Made by a program: the position numbers and the translations under genes. The notes beneath the pieces are model-generated. The model saw nothing but the letters and a program-made list of their open reading frames with translations. It was not told the origin of the DNA and ran no database searches. Of a stretch of DNA of 35,111 nucleotides, positions 7,690 through 15,963 are shown in pieces; position 1 is the stretch's first letter, and the number at the start of each line of letters is the position of its first letter. Source of the DNA: Lachnospiraceae bacterium (GTDB lineage Bacteria > Bacillota > Clostridia > Lachnospirales > Lachnospiraceae); the NCBI GenBank assembly GCA_022799355.1, contig JAAWOG010000039.1, positions 1 to 35,111 of the forward strand. The letters run 5' to 3'.

Positions 7690-9462
7690 ATGTTTTTTCC
7701 GCAGGAAGTGATAGAGGAAGTCAGAGCAAGAAATGATATCGTGGATGTGATCTCGGGCTATGTGCGGCTGCAGAAAAAGGGCGCCAGCCATTTCGGACTG
7801 TGCCCTTTTCATAATGAAAAGTCGCCGTCTTTTTCGGTGTCCCAGTCAAAGCAGATGTATTATTGTTTCGGCTGCGGCGTAGGCGGCAACGTGATCACTT
7901 TTTTGCAGCAGTATGAGAATGCCGGTTTTCAGGAAGCCGTGAAGATGCTGGCTGACAGAGCGGGGATCAAACTGCCGGAGGCGGAGTATTCTGAGGCGGC
8001 AAAGGCCAGGGAAAACCACAGGGCAAGACTCCTTGCGGTGAATAAGGAGGCGGCAAGGTATTTTTATTACCAGCTCCGTGCACCCCAGGGAAAGCCGGGA
8101 TTTACTTATTTGAAGAACAGGCAGCTCGAGGATGAGACGCTGCATAAATTCGGGCTTGGTTTTGCCAATAAGACAAGTGATGATCTCTCGCGCTATTTAA
8201 GGGAGAAGGGGTTTTCCGATGAACTGATCCAGGAGGCGGGGCTGGCGACATTTGACGAGCGCTGGGGGCTCCACGACAAATTCTGGAACAGGGTGATCTT
8301 CCCGATTCAGGATATCAATCACCGCGTCATCGGCTTCGGCGGGCGCGTGATGGGGGACGGGACGCCGAAATATTTGAACTCGCCGGAGACGCCGGTGTTT
8401 GACAAGAGCAGAAATCTGTACGGGCTGAACTTTGCCAGAAGTTCCAGAAAGAATCAGTTTATCCTCTGCGAAGGCTACATGGATGTGATCACGATGCATC
8501 AGGCGGGCTTTACCCAGGCGGTGGCATCTTTGGGTACGGCGTTTACGTCGGGACAGGCTTTGCTGCTCAAACGCTATGCGGACGAGGTGCTGCTCGCCTA
8601 TGATTCGGACGGAGCCGGTGTGAAGGCGGCGCTCAGAGCCATAGGGATTCTGCGGGAGTCCGGGATCACGGGAAGGGTGATCAGCTTCGCGCCTCATAAA
8701 GATCCGGATGAGTTTATCAAGGCGGAGGGAGCGGATGCCTTTGAGAAGCGCCTTGCGGAGGCGGAGAACAGCTTTTTCTTTGAGATTCGTATTTTGTCCC
8801 GGGAGTTTGATTTAAATGATCCGGCGGAGAAGACGAAGTTTCACAGGGGCATCGCGGAAAAACTTTGTATTTTTTCGGAGGAAGCGGAGCGCGCCAATTA
8901 TATGGAAGCGATCGCGGAAAAATATCATATCGGGCATGAAAACCTGCGGAAGCTGGTGAATTCGGCGGCACTGAGAGGCGGCGGTGCAAAACCCCTTGAG
9001 AGACCGAAATCGGGGCTGCAGCAGAAAAAAACGCCGGAGGATCGTGTACGGAAGCCGCAGAGGCTTCTTCTGGCCTGGCTGGCGGATATGCCGGAGATTT
9101 ATCCGAAGGTTAAAAGGTATATTACGGTGGAAGATTTTACGGAGGAGCTCTATAAGGAGGTGGCAGGAAGGCTGTTTGAGGAACTGGAAAAGGGAAGAGC
9201 CGATCCGGCGGGAATCATCGCTTTATTCCCGGAGGAAGAGCGGCAGAGAGAGGTGGCGCAGATTTTTCATGCGAGCGTCGGAAAGCTGGAGGGAAAAAGC
9301 GAAGCGGAGCAGGCGCTGCACGAGATCGTATGTCATGTAAAGCGCAACAGCTATGAATATTATTCTCAGAGGCTGGGAACGGATATTTCGGCGTTAAATC
9401 AGGTGATTGCGGGAAAAAAAGCGCTGGAAGAACTTAGCAAAATGCATATTTCTCTTGACTAG
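7690..9462 (+). CDS. dnaG: DNA primase DnaG
   Basis: This 590-residue primase synthesises RNA primers at the replication fork. The N-terminal CHC2 zinc-binding domain is clear: Cys38 and His41 in LCPFHNEKSPSF, with Cys59 and Cys62 in CFGCGVGGN. The RNA polymerase core follows with LKNRQLEDETL and IFPIQDINHRVIGFGGRVMG. The TOPRIM motifs are CEGYMDVI (about 259-266) and AYDSDGAG (about 303-310), which bind catalytic Mg2+. The C-terminal region (about 430-590) would bind the replicative helicase. The start ATG at 7690 has AGAGG upstream, directly after the repeat element's CGGAACT tail. rpoD follows 151 nt later, so this is the usual macromolecular-synthesis arrangement. Confidence 0.97.
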   Translation: MFFPQEVIEEVRARNDIVDVISGYVRLQKKGASHFGLCPFHNEKSPSFSVSQSKQMYYCFGCGVGGNVITFLQQYENAGFQEAVKMLADRAGIKLPEAEYSEAAKARENHRARLLAVNKEAARYFYYQLRAPQGKPGFTYLKNRQLEDETLHKFGLGFANKTSDDLSRYLREKGFSDELIQEAGLATFDERWGLHDKFWNRVIFPIQDINHRVIGFGGRVMGDGTPKYLNSPETPVFDKSRNLYGLNFARSSRKNQFILCEGYMDVITMHQAGFTQAVASLGTAFTSGQALLLKRYADEVLLAYDSDGAGVKAALRAIGILRESGITGRVISFAPHKDPDEFIKAEGADAFEKRLAEAENSFFFEIRILSREFDLNDPAEKTKFHRGIAEKLCIFSEEAERANYMEAIAEKYHIGHENLRKLVNSAALRGGGAKPLERPKSGLQQKKTPEDRVRKPQRLLLAWLADMPEIYPKVKRYITVEDFTEELYKEVAGRLFEELEKGRADPAGIIALFPEEERQREVAQIFHASVGKLEGKSEAEQALHEIVCHVKRNSYEYYSQRLGTDISALNQVIAGKKALEELSKMHISLD

Positions 9463-9467
9463 AGAGT

Positions 9468-9570
9468 ATACTATCTGATTATATTCACGGGCTATGAAAT
9501 TTTCCGTATGCATAAAGCGGCAGTGCTCGCGAGCCGGCTTTATTGAGAAAATCTTATTGCTCATCAGTAT
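9468..9570 (+). promoter_or_regulatory. Triple-nested stem structure in the dnaG-rpoD gap
   Basis: Three arms nest in order. ATACT-atc-TGAT (9468-9479) pairs with ATCAGTAT (9563-9570). ATTTTC (9499-9504) pairs with GAAAAT (9547-9552). ATAAAGC (9512-9518) pairs with GCTTTAT (9537-9543), extended by GGC/GCC. There is no T-tract. It fills most of the 139-nt gap before the rpoD start and may be a leader RNA structure or an mRNA-processing site. The pairing is seen in the sequence; the role is inferred. Confidence 0.45.
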
Positions 9571-9613
9571 AAGTTTACGTTACCCGCATTAATAAGGAAG
9601 GATGGAAGTCATA

Positions 9614-10843
9614 ATGGATGAAAACACAAAAGTAAAATTTGACGAGAAGATAAAAGAACTTTTGAATCTTGCCAAAAAGAAAAAGAATGTACTGGATTAT
9701 TCCGAGGTCAACGATTTTTTCCGGGATCTGCCGATCGAGGAGGAGCAGTTTGACAAAGTGCTGGAGATTCTGGAGACAAACGGTGTCGTGTGTAATATGG
9801 AAATTCCGGTGGAGGGTGACCTGGACGATGATGACGTCAATCTGACGGAAGAGGATGAGGTGGATATGGAGAATATCGACCTCTCTGTGCCCGACGGCGT
9901 CAGCATCGAAGATCCGGTCAGAATGTATCTGAAAGAGATAGGAAAGGTGCCCCTTCTGTCGGCGGAAGAGGAGATAGAGTATGCCCAGAAGATCGAGGAC
10001 GGCGTGGCAGCGGCGGAGAAAATAAAAGAGATCGAGGGAATGCTGGAAGGTGCCGGTGAGGAAGAAAAAGAGGCGCTGGAGAAGGAGAAAAAAGAGCTCG
10101 GCTATGTAGTGGCGGACGGTGAGGCGGCGAAACAGAAGCTGGCGGAGGCGAACCTTCGTCTGGTTGTGTCCATTGCAAAGCGCTATGTGGGGAGAGGCAT
10201 GCTGTTTCTGGATCTGATACAGGAAGGAAACCTGGGACTGATCAAGGCTGTGGAGAAGTTCAATTATAGAAAAGGATTTAAATTTTCTACTTATGCGACC
10301 TGGTGGATTCGCCAGGCGATTACAAGGGCGATCGCGGATCAGGCAAGGACGATTCGTATTCCGGTGCATATGGTGGAGACGATCAACAAGCTGATCCGTG
10401 TCAACAGACAGCTTCTGCAGGATCTGGGAAGGGAACCTCTGCCGGAGGAGATCGCGGAGAAGATGGATATTCCGGTGGAGAGAGTGCGGGAAATTTCCAA
10501 AATTTCACAGGAGCCGGTATCTTTGGAGACACCCATCGGTGAGGAGGAGGACAGCCACCTTGGGGACTTTATTCAGGACGACAACGTGCCGGTGCCCGCG
10601 GAGGCGGCAGCATTTACACTGCTGAAGGAACAGCTTGTGGAAGTGCTGAGTACACTGACAGAGAGGGAGCAGAAGGTGCTTCGCCTGCGGTTCGGCTTAG
10701 ACGACGGCAGGGCGAGGACACTGGAGGAAGTGGGCAAGGAGTTCAATGTCACAAGGGAACGTATCCGTCAGATTGAGGCGAAAGCGTTGAGAAAACTCCG
10801 CCATCCCAGCCGAAGCCGGAAACTGAAAGATTATTTGAATTAA
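9614..10843 (+). CDS. rpoD: Primary RNA polymerase sigma factor (RpoD/SigA)
   Basis: This is the housekeeping sigma-70 factor, about 409 residues. Region 1.1 is acidic (many Asp/Glu around 60-95). Region 1.2 is [20 protein letters not shown]. Regions 2.1-2.4 contain [20 protein letters not shown], then the core-binding and -10 recognition segment [20 protein letters not shown]. Region 3 follows, and region 4 ends [20 protein letters not shown], the -35 recognition helix. I choose the ATG at 9614 because GGAAG lies 5 nt upstream; the ATG at 9602 directly abuts the AAGGAAGG and would leave no spacing. An insertion of about 40 residues ([20 protein letters not shown]) sits between regions 1.2 and 2. 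trmK begins 16 nt after the stop. Confidence 0.97.
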   Translation: MDENTKVKFDEKIKELLNLAKKKKNVLDYSEVNDFFRDLPIEEEQFDKVLEILETNGVVCNMEIPVEGDLDDDDVNLTEEDEVDMENIDLSVPDGVSIEDPVRMYLKEIGKVPLLSAEEEIEYAQKIEDGVAAAEKIKEIEGMLEGAGEEEKEALEKEKKELGYVVADGEAAKQKLAEANLRLVVSIAKRYVGRGMLFLDLIQEGNLGLIKAVEKFNYRKGFKFSTYATWWIRQAITRAIADQARTIRIPVHMVETINKLIRVNRQLLQDLGREPLPEEIAEKMDIPVERVREISKISQEPVSLETPIGEEEDSHLGDFIQDDNVPVPAEAAAFTLLKEQLVEVLSTLTEREQKVLRLRFGLDDGRARTLEEVGKEFNVTRERIRQIEAKALRKLRHPSRSRKLKDYLN

Positions 10844-10859
10844 TAACAAGTGTTATGAA

Positions 10860-11600
10860 ATGGTGAGTATGCAAAAATTTGGTTTATCAGACAGGATGGC
10901 GGCAGTGGCAGGGCTTGTCCCTCACGGTGTGAGAGCCTGCGATGTAGGATGTGATCATGGATTTGTGTCGATCTATCTGGTGCGGGAGCAGATCTGCCCG
11001 AGCGTAATTGCCATGGATATCAACAGGGGACCGTTGCTGCGGGCGAAGGAGCATATTGAGAGTGCCCGCCTTTCCGCATACATAGAAACCCGTCTCTCTG
11101 ACGGGATAGAGAAGCTTTTGCCGGGGGAGGCGGAGTGTATGATAGCCGCAGGCATGGGTGGGAGGCTTATCGTGAAGATTCTGGAGGACCATCCGGAGAC
11201 ACTTAGCAGCCTGCGTTATCTCGTACTGCAGCCTCAGTCGGAACTCAGATTTGTGCGGGAATATCTGCGCAGGAAGGGGTTTGTGATCCAGAAAGAGGAT
11301 ATGGTGCTGGAGGATGGAAAGTTTTATCCGATGATGCTGGTGGAAGTGTTATGCCCCGGGGAAGTGAGAAGGGACGCCGGCAGCGAAGAAGAGATAAATA
11401 ACTACCGTTATCATCTCGAGGATGCGTTCGGTCCCTGCCTGATCAAAGAGAAACATCCGGTCCTCCTGGAATATCTTACCTTTTGGGAGGCACAACAGGA
11501 AAAAATATGGAAGGAAGTGCAGGCCTATCCCGGGAGGCGGGCGCAGGTGGAGGAGGAACTTGGCCGGATTCGCGATGTGCGCCGCCTGATGCAGAGCTGA
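10860..11600 (+). CDS. trmK: tRNA (adenine(22)-N1)-methyltransferase TrmK
   Basis: This 246-residue protein fits the TrmK family, which methylates A22 of tRNA using S-adenosylmethionine. The SAM-binding motif is ACDVGCDHGFVSIYLV (about residues 27-42), followed by the acidic residue in AMDINRGPL and the family motif AAGMGGRLIVKILE. The tail segment LVLQPQSELRFVREYL is also typical. It lies 16 nt after rpoD and ahead of the Nif3-like gene, the usual order in Firmicutes. The ribosome binding site is weak; in-frame starts at 10860 and 10869 are both possible. Its 3' end runs into the tandem-repeat array that begins about 30 nt later. Confidence 0.93.
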   Translation: MVSMQKFGLSDRMAAVAGLVPHGVRACDVGCDHGFVSIYLVREQICPSVIAMDINRGPLLRAKEHIESARLSAYIETRLSDGIEKLLPGEAECMIAAGMGGRLIVKILEDHPETLSSLRYLVLQPQSELRFVREYLRRKGFVIQKEDMVLEDGKFYPMMLVEVLCPGEVRRDAGSEEEINNYRYHLEDAFGPCLIKEKHPVLLEYLTFWEAQQEKIWKEVQAYPGRRAQVEEELGRIRDVRRLMQS

Positions 11601-11630
11601 AAAATGGCGCATGTTTCGGATGCGTGCAGC

Positions 11631-12083
11631 CGGATGCGGAACCGGAAAAACAGCAGGAGGCGTAGAGATGCACGGGAGAAAATTGAAGCTGCGCATTATC
11701 AGATTCAAATTTGCTCCCCTGATGTGTGCATCACGAAGCCGGATGCGGAACTGGAAAAACAGCAGGAGGCGTAGAGATGCACGGGAGAAAATTGAAGCTG
11801 AGCATTATCAGATTCAAATTTGCTCCCCTGGTATGTGCATCACGAAGCCGGATGCGGAACCGGAAAAACAGCAGGAGGCGTAGAGATGCATGGGAGAAAA
11901 TTGAAGCTGTGCATTATCAGATTCAAATTTGCTCCCCTGATATGTGCATCACGAAGCCGGATGCGGAACTGAAAAAACAGCAGGAGGCGTAGAGATGCAC
12001 GGGAGAAAATTGAAGCTGCGCATTATCAGATTCAAATTTGCTCCCCTGATGTGTGCATCATGAAGCCGGATGCGGAACTGGAA
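11631..12083 (+). repeat. Tandem array of four 109-bp units before the Nif3 gene
   Basis: CGGATGCGGA recurs at 11631, 11740, 11849, 11958 and 12067, giving four units of exactly 109 bp and a fifth partial one. Units differ by only a few substitutions. In each, GGGAGAAAATTGAA pairs with TTCAAATTTGCTCCC (inner stem; 11674-11687 with 11704-11718 in unit 1), and GATGCAC pairs with GTGCATC (outer stem; 11667-11673 with 11726-11732). Each also carries CAGCAGGAGG followed after 9 nt by ATG (11668, 11777, 11886, 11995). Since 109 is not a multiple of three, reading frames shift from unit to unit, and the short frames that result are not convincing genes. The array ends in CGGAACT, 24 nt before the Nif3 start. 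Confidence 0.9.
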
Positions 12084-12103
12084 TAAAAACAGGAGAATTA
12101 AGC

Positions 12104-12886
12104 ATGAAATGTTATGAAATCATGAAGTGTCTGGAGGAGCTTTCTCCGAAGTCCTTTGCGGAGAGCTGGGATAACGTGGGGCTGCTCTGCGGCAGGGAGG
12201 AAAAAGAGGTTTCTTCCATATATATTGCGCTGGATGCCACAAAGGAAGTGATCGAGGAGGCGAAGGCCGTGGGGGCGGATATGCTGCTGACGCATCATCC
12301 GATGATATTTAAGCCGCTGAAAAGGGTTTCGGGGGAGCACTTTATCGGGGATAAGATACTGACACTGGCGGAGAGCGGCATGTGTTATTATGCGATGCAT
12401 ACCAATTTTGACGTGATGGGTATGGCGGATGCGGTGGCAGGGCAGCTTGGGCTGGAGGATCGAAAGGTATTGACGGTTACGTTTGAGGACGGGAGCATCC
12501 GGGAAGGGATCGGAAGGGCTGGCGCCCTGCCTGCTCCGATGACGCTGGCGGAGTGCGCGGAGTTTGTCAAGAGCCGCTGCCGGATCGAACAGGTGAAGGT
12601 GTTTGGGATGCCGGCGGAAACGGTCGTGATGGCGGCAGTCTGTCCCGGTTCCGGCAAGAGCTGCATCGAGGATGCCATCAGGCTGGGGGCGGATGTTTTG
12701 ATAACGGGTGATATTGATCATCATGAGGGGATTGATTCGGTGGAGCAGGGGCTTGCGGTCATCGATGCGGGGCACTATGGGCTTGAGAAGATCTTTGTGC
12801 CCTATATGGAGGAGTATTGCAGCAGAAAACTGGCAGGCGTAAAGGTGTATGCCGCGCCGGAGAAAGAGCCGTTTTGGATGGCATAA
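12104..12886 (+). CDS. Nif3-like dinuclear metal center protein (GTP cyclohydrolase I type 2 family)
   Basis: This 260-residue protein belongs to the Nif3/DUF34 family, which forms hexameric toroids with two metal ions per active site. Metal-binding pieces are visible: the N-terminal WDNVGLLCG, LLTHHPMIF (about residues 63-71), AMHTNFD, and the C-terminal GDIDHHEGIDS and DAGHYGLE. It is the short form, lacking the PII-like insert found in about 370-residue relatives. The ATG at 12104 has AGGAG about 10 nt upstream. Biochemical function is unsettled for the family; GTP cyclohydrolase naming is historical. It follows trmK, the conserved neighbour in Firmicutes, with the 109-bp array between them. 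Confidence 0.9.
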   Translation: MKCYEIMKCLEELSPKSFAESWDNVGLLCGREEKEVSSIYIALDATKEVIEEAKAVGADMLLTHHPMIFKPLKRVSGEHFIGDKILTLAESGMCYYAMHTNFDVMGMADAVAGQLGLEDRKVLTVTFEDGSIREGIGRAGALPAPMTLAECAEFVKSRCRIEQVKVFGMPAETVVMAAVCPGSGKSCIEDAIRLGADVLITGDIDHHEGIDSVEQGLAVIDAGHYGLEKIFVPYMEEYCSRKLAGVKVYAAPEKEPFWMA

Positions 12887-12910
12887 TCATAAACGAAAGG
12901 GGTTGGCAGT

Positions 12911-14563
12911 ATGAAGGTAACGGTAAACGGAGTGGTAACGGAATATCATGAGGACGCGACTTTTGAGGAGGTGGCATCGGACCATCAGCAGGAGTACAAA
13001 AATGAGATTGCTCTTGTGATTGCAAACGGAAAGATCCATGAGCTCCACAAAAAGGTAAAAGAGGATTGTGCGGTGTCCTTTTTGACGCTGCGGGATTCGA
13101 TCGGGCACAGGGCATATGTGCGGACGGTTAAGATGATGTTTTTAAAGGCGATCACGGAGATTGTGGGCAGGGATGAGCTGGAGAGAGTGAAGATAGAGTT
13201 TGCGGTGGGCAACGGCTATTATTGCACGGTGAAGGGAAATGTTCAAGTCACGGAGGAGCTGGCAGGTAAGATCCGGGAGCGGATGCTGGAGATGGCACGG
13301 AAGGATCTGCTGATCACAAAGAAATATTATCCGATGGCAAAGTGCATGAAGCTGATCCGTAAGTACGGCATGAAGGATAAGGAAAAGCTGTTCCGTTACC
13401 GGAGAAGTTCCGGTGTGAACCTGTACTGTCTGGATGGTTTTTATGACTATTATTACGGGTATATGCTGCCCAGCACGGGATATGTGAAGCATTTTCAGGT
13501 AATTGCCTATGACGAGGGCTTTATGCTGGTGATGCCGGATGAGAAAGAGCCCTTTGCGCTGAAGCCTTTCCGTGCCCAGGAGAAGCTGTTCGGGACTTTG
13601 AAGGAATCTTCGGACTGGAGCACCCATGCGGGGATCGAGAACGTGGGTGAGCTGAACGATGTGATCTGCAGCAACAGGATGCAGGAGATGATATTGCTGC
13701 AGGAGGCGGAGCAGGAGCGGCGCATCGGGGAGATCGCCAGGGAGGTGGTGCGTCACAGCCATGTGAAATTTGTCATGATAGCGGGGCCTTCCTCCTCGGG
13801 AAAGACTTCGTTTGCAAACCGGATTTCGATACAGCTCAGAGCGCTTGGCAAGGTGCCTCATCTGATCAGTCTGGACGATTATTTTGTGAACAGGGAGGAT
13901 ACGCCCAGGGATGAGAAGGGGGACTTCAATTTTGAGTGTCTCGGAGCCATCGATGTGGAGATGTTCAACCGGGATATGTTAAAGCTGCTCGGCGGCGAGG
14001 AGGTGGAGCTTCCTTCTTTCAATTTTAAGATCGGGCGCCGGGAATACGACGGGCATATGATGAAGCTGGAAGAGGAGGATATTTTGGTTATCGAGGGTAT
14101 TCATGGACTGAATCCGAAGATGTCCTATTCTCTGCCGGAGGACAGTAAATTTAAAATATATATCAGCGCATTGACAAGTCTGAATATCGATGATCACAAC
14201 AGGATTCCCACCACGGACGGCAGGCTCCTTCGACGGATCGTGCGGGATGCCAGGACGAGAAATTCCTCCGCCAAACGGACGATCCAGATGTGGCCTTCCG
14301 TGAGAAGGGGAGAGGAAGAGAATATTTTCCCGTTCCAGGAAGAGGCGGATGTGATGTTTAATTCGGTGCTGGTGTATGAGCTGGCGGTGCTGAAGCAGTA
14401 TGCGGAGCCTCTGCTGTTCGGTATCCGGGAGGGCGAGCCGGAATTTTATGAGGCAAAGCGTTTATTGCGGTTTCTTAATTATTTTCTCGGTGTGGACAGC
14501 GCTTCGATTCCGAATAACTCAATTTGCAGGGAGTTTGTGGGAGGAAGCTGTTTCAAAGTGTGA
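12911..14563 (+). CDS. Nucleoside kinase with TGS and uridine-kinase domains
   Basis: This 550-residue fusion protein begins with a TGS-like domain (about residues 1-65) and a threonyl-tRNA-synthetase-editing-like region (about 70-190). It ends in a uridine kinase/phosphoribulokinase P-loop domain. Walker A is AGPSSSGKTSFANR at about residue 291-304, followed by LISLDDYFVNREDTPRDEKG and the Walker B-like ILVIEGIHGLNP. Related Clostridia and Thermotoga proteins are annotated as nucleoside kinases and phosphorylate uridine or cytidine. No tRNA synthetase core is present, so it is not a ThrRS. The ATG has GGGG about 9 nt upstream, and the gene lies 24 nt after the Nif3 gene. The exact substrate is not evident. 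Confidence 0.88.
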   Translation: MKVTVNGVVTEYHEDATFEEVASDHQQEYKNEIALVIANGKIHELHKKVKEDCAVSFLTLRDSIGHRAYVRTVKMMFLKAITEIVGRDELERVKIEFAVGNGYYCTVKGNVQVTEELAGKIRERMLEMARKDLLITKKYYPMAKCMKLIRKYGMKDKEKLFRYRRSSGVNLYCLDGFYDYYYGYMLPSTGYVKHFQVIAYDEGFMLVMPDEKEPFALKPFRAQEKLFGTLKESSDWSTHAGIENVGELNDVICSNRMQEMILLQEAEQERRIGEIAREVVRHSHVKFVMIAGPSSSGKTSFANRISIQLRALGKVPHLISLDDYFVNREDTPRDEKGDFNFECLGAIDVEMFNRDMLKLLGGEEVELPSFNFKIGRREYDGHMMKLEEEDILVIEGIHGLNPKMSYSLPEDSKFKIYISALTSLNIDDHNRIPTTDGRLLRRIVRDARTRNSSAKRTIQMWPSVRRGEEENIFPFQEEADVMFNSVLVYELAVLKQYAEPLLFGIREGEPEFYEAKRLLRFLNYFLGVDSASIPNNSICREFVGGSCFKV

Positions 14564-14636
14564 GAATACGGGCAGCGAAGGATTCGGCTTGCGGACGGAG
14601 AACGGGCCGTAAAGCGGAGTAAGGAGGAGATACGAT

Positions 14637-15446
14637 ATGGTGGAGCAGGTTTCTGCTGTGGCAATGGCAGGTATGGTTTTTTCGGCGGTGATAGCAATCG
14701 GGCTGCCGTTGGTTTTGATGATTCTGGTGAAGGTGAAACTGCGCACAAGGATTGCCGATGCGGGTATCGGTGCTGTTGTATTTGTTTTGTTTGTACTGAT
14801 CCTGGAGCAGATTCTCCACGGAATCGTGCTTGGGATGTCTGGGAGCGTGCTGACGGAGAATATCTGGCTTTACGCGCTGTACGGCGGGCTTGCCGCAGGG
14901 CTGTTTGAGGAGACCGGGCGGTTTGTGGCTATGAAGTTCTGGATGAAAAAGAGCCTGTCCGGAAAAAGTTCCATTATGTACGGCGTGGGACACGGTGGGA
15001 TAGAGGCCGTTTTGATCGTGGGATTTACCTGCATCTCCAATCTGATTACGGCGATGATGATCAACGCGGGGCAGATCGAAAGCGCCTTTTCCACCATAGA
15101 GGACGGACCGGGAAGGGAAGCGGCAATCCAGGGGCTGTCGGTACTGTGGACAACGCCGGGGTATCTGTTTTTTATGGCCGGCATAGAGCGGATCTCTGCG
15201 ATTGCGCTGCATATCTGTCTCTCCTATCTGGTTTACAGGGCTGTGAAGTATAACATGCGGGGGTATTGGTTTGCCGCGGTGGGCATTCATTTTCTGGTGG
15301 ATGCGGTGACGGTGCTGTTGTCCAATTTTGTACCGCTTCCGGTTTTGGAGATTGTTCTGATCGTTCTGATAGGCGTTCTGGCTGTGGCGGTGAGAAGGAT
15401 GTATCTTACGGAAGGGAAGGCAGAGCACGCCCCTGAGATTTTATAA
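14637..15446 (+). CDS. YhfC-family glutamic-type intramembrane protease
   Basis: This 269-residue protein has about eight hydrophobic segments with little soluble sequence. The motifs FEETGRF (about residues 90-96), GVGHGGIEA (about 116-124) and HFLVDA (about 220) match the YhfC (DUF2324) family, related to the CPBP/Rce1 glutamic intramembrane proteases. The first two would hold the catalytic Glu and His. Its substrate is unknown. The ATG at 14637 is preceded by AAGGAGG. It follows the nucleoside kinase by 73 nt and precedes the RNase P RNA promoter; there is no obvious terminator between it and that promoter. Confidence 0.85.
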   Translation: MVEQVSAVAMAGMVFSAVIAIGLPLVLMILVKVKLRTRIADAGIGAVVFVLFVLILEQILHGIVLGMSGSVLTENIWLYALYGGLAAGLFEETGRFVAMKFWMKKSLSGKSSIMYGVGHGGIEAVLIVGFTCISNLITAMMINAGQIESAFSTIEDGPGREAAIQGLSVLWTTPGYLFFMAGIERISAIALHICLSYLVYRAVKYNMRGYWFAAVGIHFLVDAVTVLLSNFVPLPVLEIVLIVLIGVLAVAVRRMYLTEGKAEHAPEIL

Positions 15447-15463
15447 TGCCGGATAATTTTCTC

Positions 15464-15492
15464 TTGCAAAAACGGCATAACACTTTTATAAT
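15464..15492 (+). promoter_or_regulatory. Sigma-A promoter for rnpB
   Basis: TTGCAA (15464-15469), a 17-nt spacer and a perfect TATAAT (15487-15492). The predicted start, near 15499, lies a little upstream of the P1 stem of the RNase P RNA. Confidence 0.75.
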
Positions 15493-15513
15493 TTTATTGT
15501 TATGACAGTGTTT

Positions 15514-15881
15514 TATAAGCAGGACAAATGGCTGCGCCCATTCTCCGCTATGGGGGACGGGTGAGGAAAGTCCGGGCTTCACAGGGCAGGATGCCGGATA
15601 ACGTCCGGTGGAGGCGACTCCAAGGCCAGTGCAACAGAAATATACCGCCAGTTCATTTTGGGCTGGTAAGGGTGGAAAGGCAGTGTAAGAGACTACCGTC
15701 CGTCTGGTAACAGGCGGAGCCATGTAAACCCCATCCGAAGCAAGACCAAACAGAGAACCATAAGCCGGCCCGGTTTGTTCTCAGGTAGGTCGCTGGAGGC
15801 TGCCGGCGACGGCAGTCCAAGATAGATGGCCATTGCCCTGCTTATGCAGGGAACAGAACCCGGCTTATCGTCCTGCTTATA
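15514..15881 (+). ncRNA. rnpB: RNase P RNA component, class A
   Basis: This is the catalytic RNA that trims the 5' leader of pre-tRNAs. The ends pair as stem P1: TATAAGCAGGAC (15514-15525) with GTCCTGCTTATA (15870-15881). The universal P4 strand GAGGAAAGTCCGGGC begins at 15561, and the 3' conserved block ACAGAACCCGGCTTAT (15853-15868) carries the other P4 strand. GTGCAACAGAAATATACCGCC and CCATGTAAACCCCATCCGAAG regions are also typical, as is the length of about 368 nt. It is preceded by a good promoter and followed by an intrinsic terminator, so it is an independent unit. It looks like the A type, which is usual in Clostridia. The exact 5' end may be a few nt upstream. Confidence 0.97.
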
Positions 15882-15898
15882 AATAAAAAAATTATGAT

Positions 15899-15929
15899 AA
15901 GAATCCCGGGAGCGGGGTTCTTTTCTTTT
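15899..15929 (+). terminator. Intrinsic terminator after rnpB
   Basis: AAGAATCCC (15899-15907) pairs with GGGGTTCTT (15914-15922) with one G.U, followed by TTCTTTT. It ends the RNase P RNA transcript 18 nt past the P1 stem. Confidence 0.8.
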
Positions 15930-15963
15930 AGGTGCCTTATGTTGGCTTGGGAGAGTAAGAGAG

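Noticed and set aside
9575-10369. 264-residue minus-strand frame opposite rpoD
   Set aside because: rpoD is unmistakable on the other strand; this frame has no domain and no ribosome binding site.
11611-11992. Overlapping open frames of about 90 residues across the 109-bp repeats
   Set aside because: The frame shifts by one base in each unit, the proteins are fragments of one another, and two of the four frames close early. They are a by-product of the tandem repeat, though translation from the ribosome binding sites is left as a finding.
12911-14563. Threonyl-tRNA synthetase
   Set aside because: Only the TGS and editing-like N-terminal part resembles ThrRS; the catalytic core is replaced by a uridine-kinase domain.
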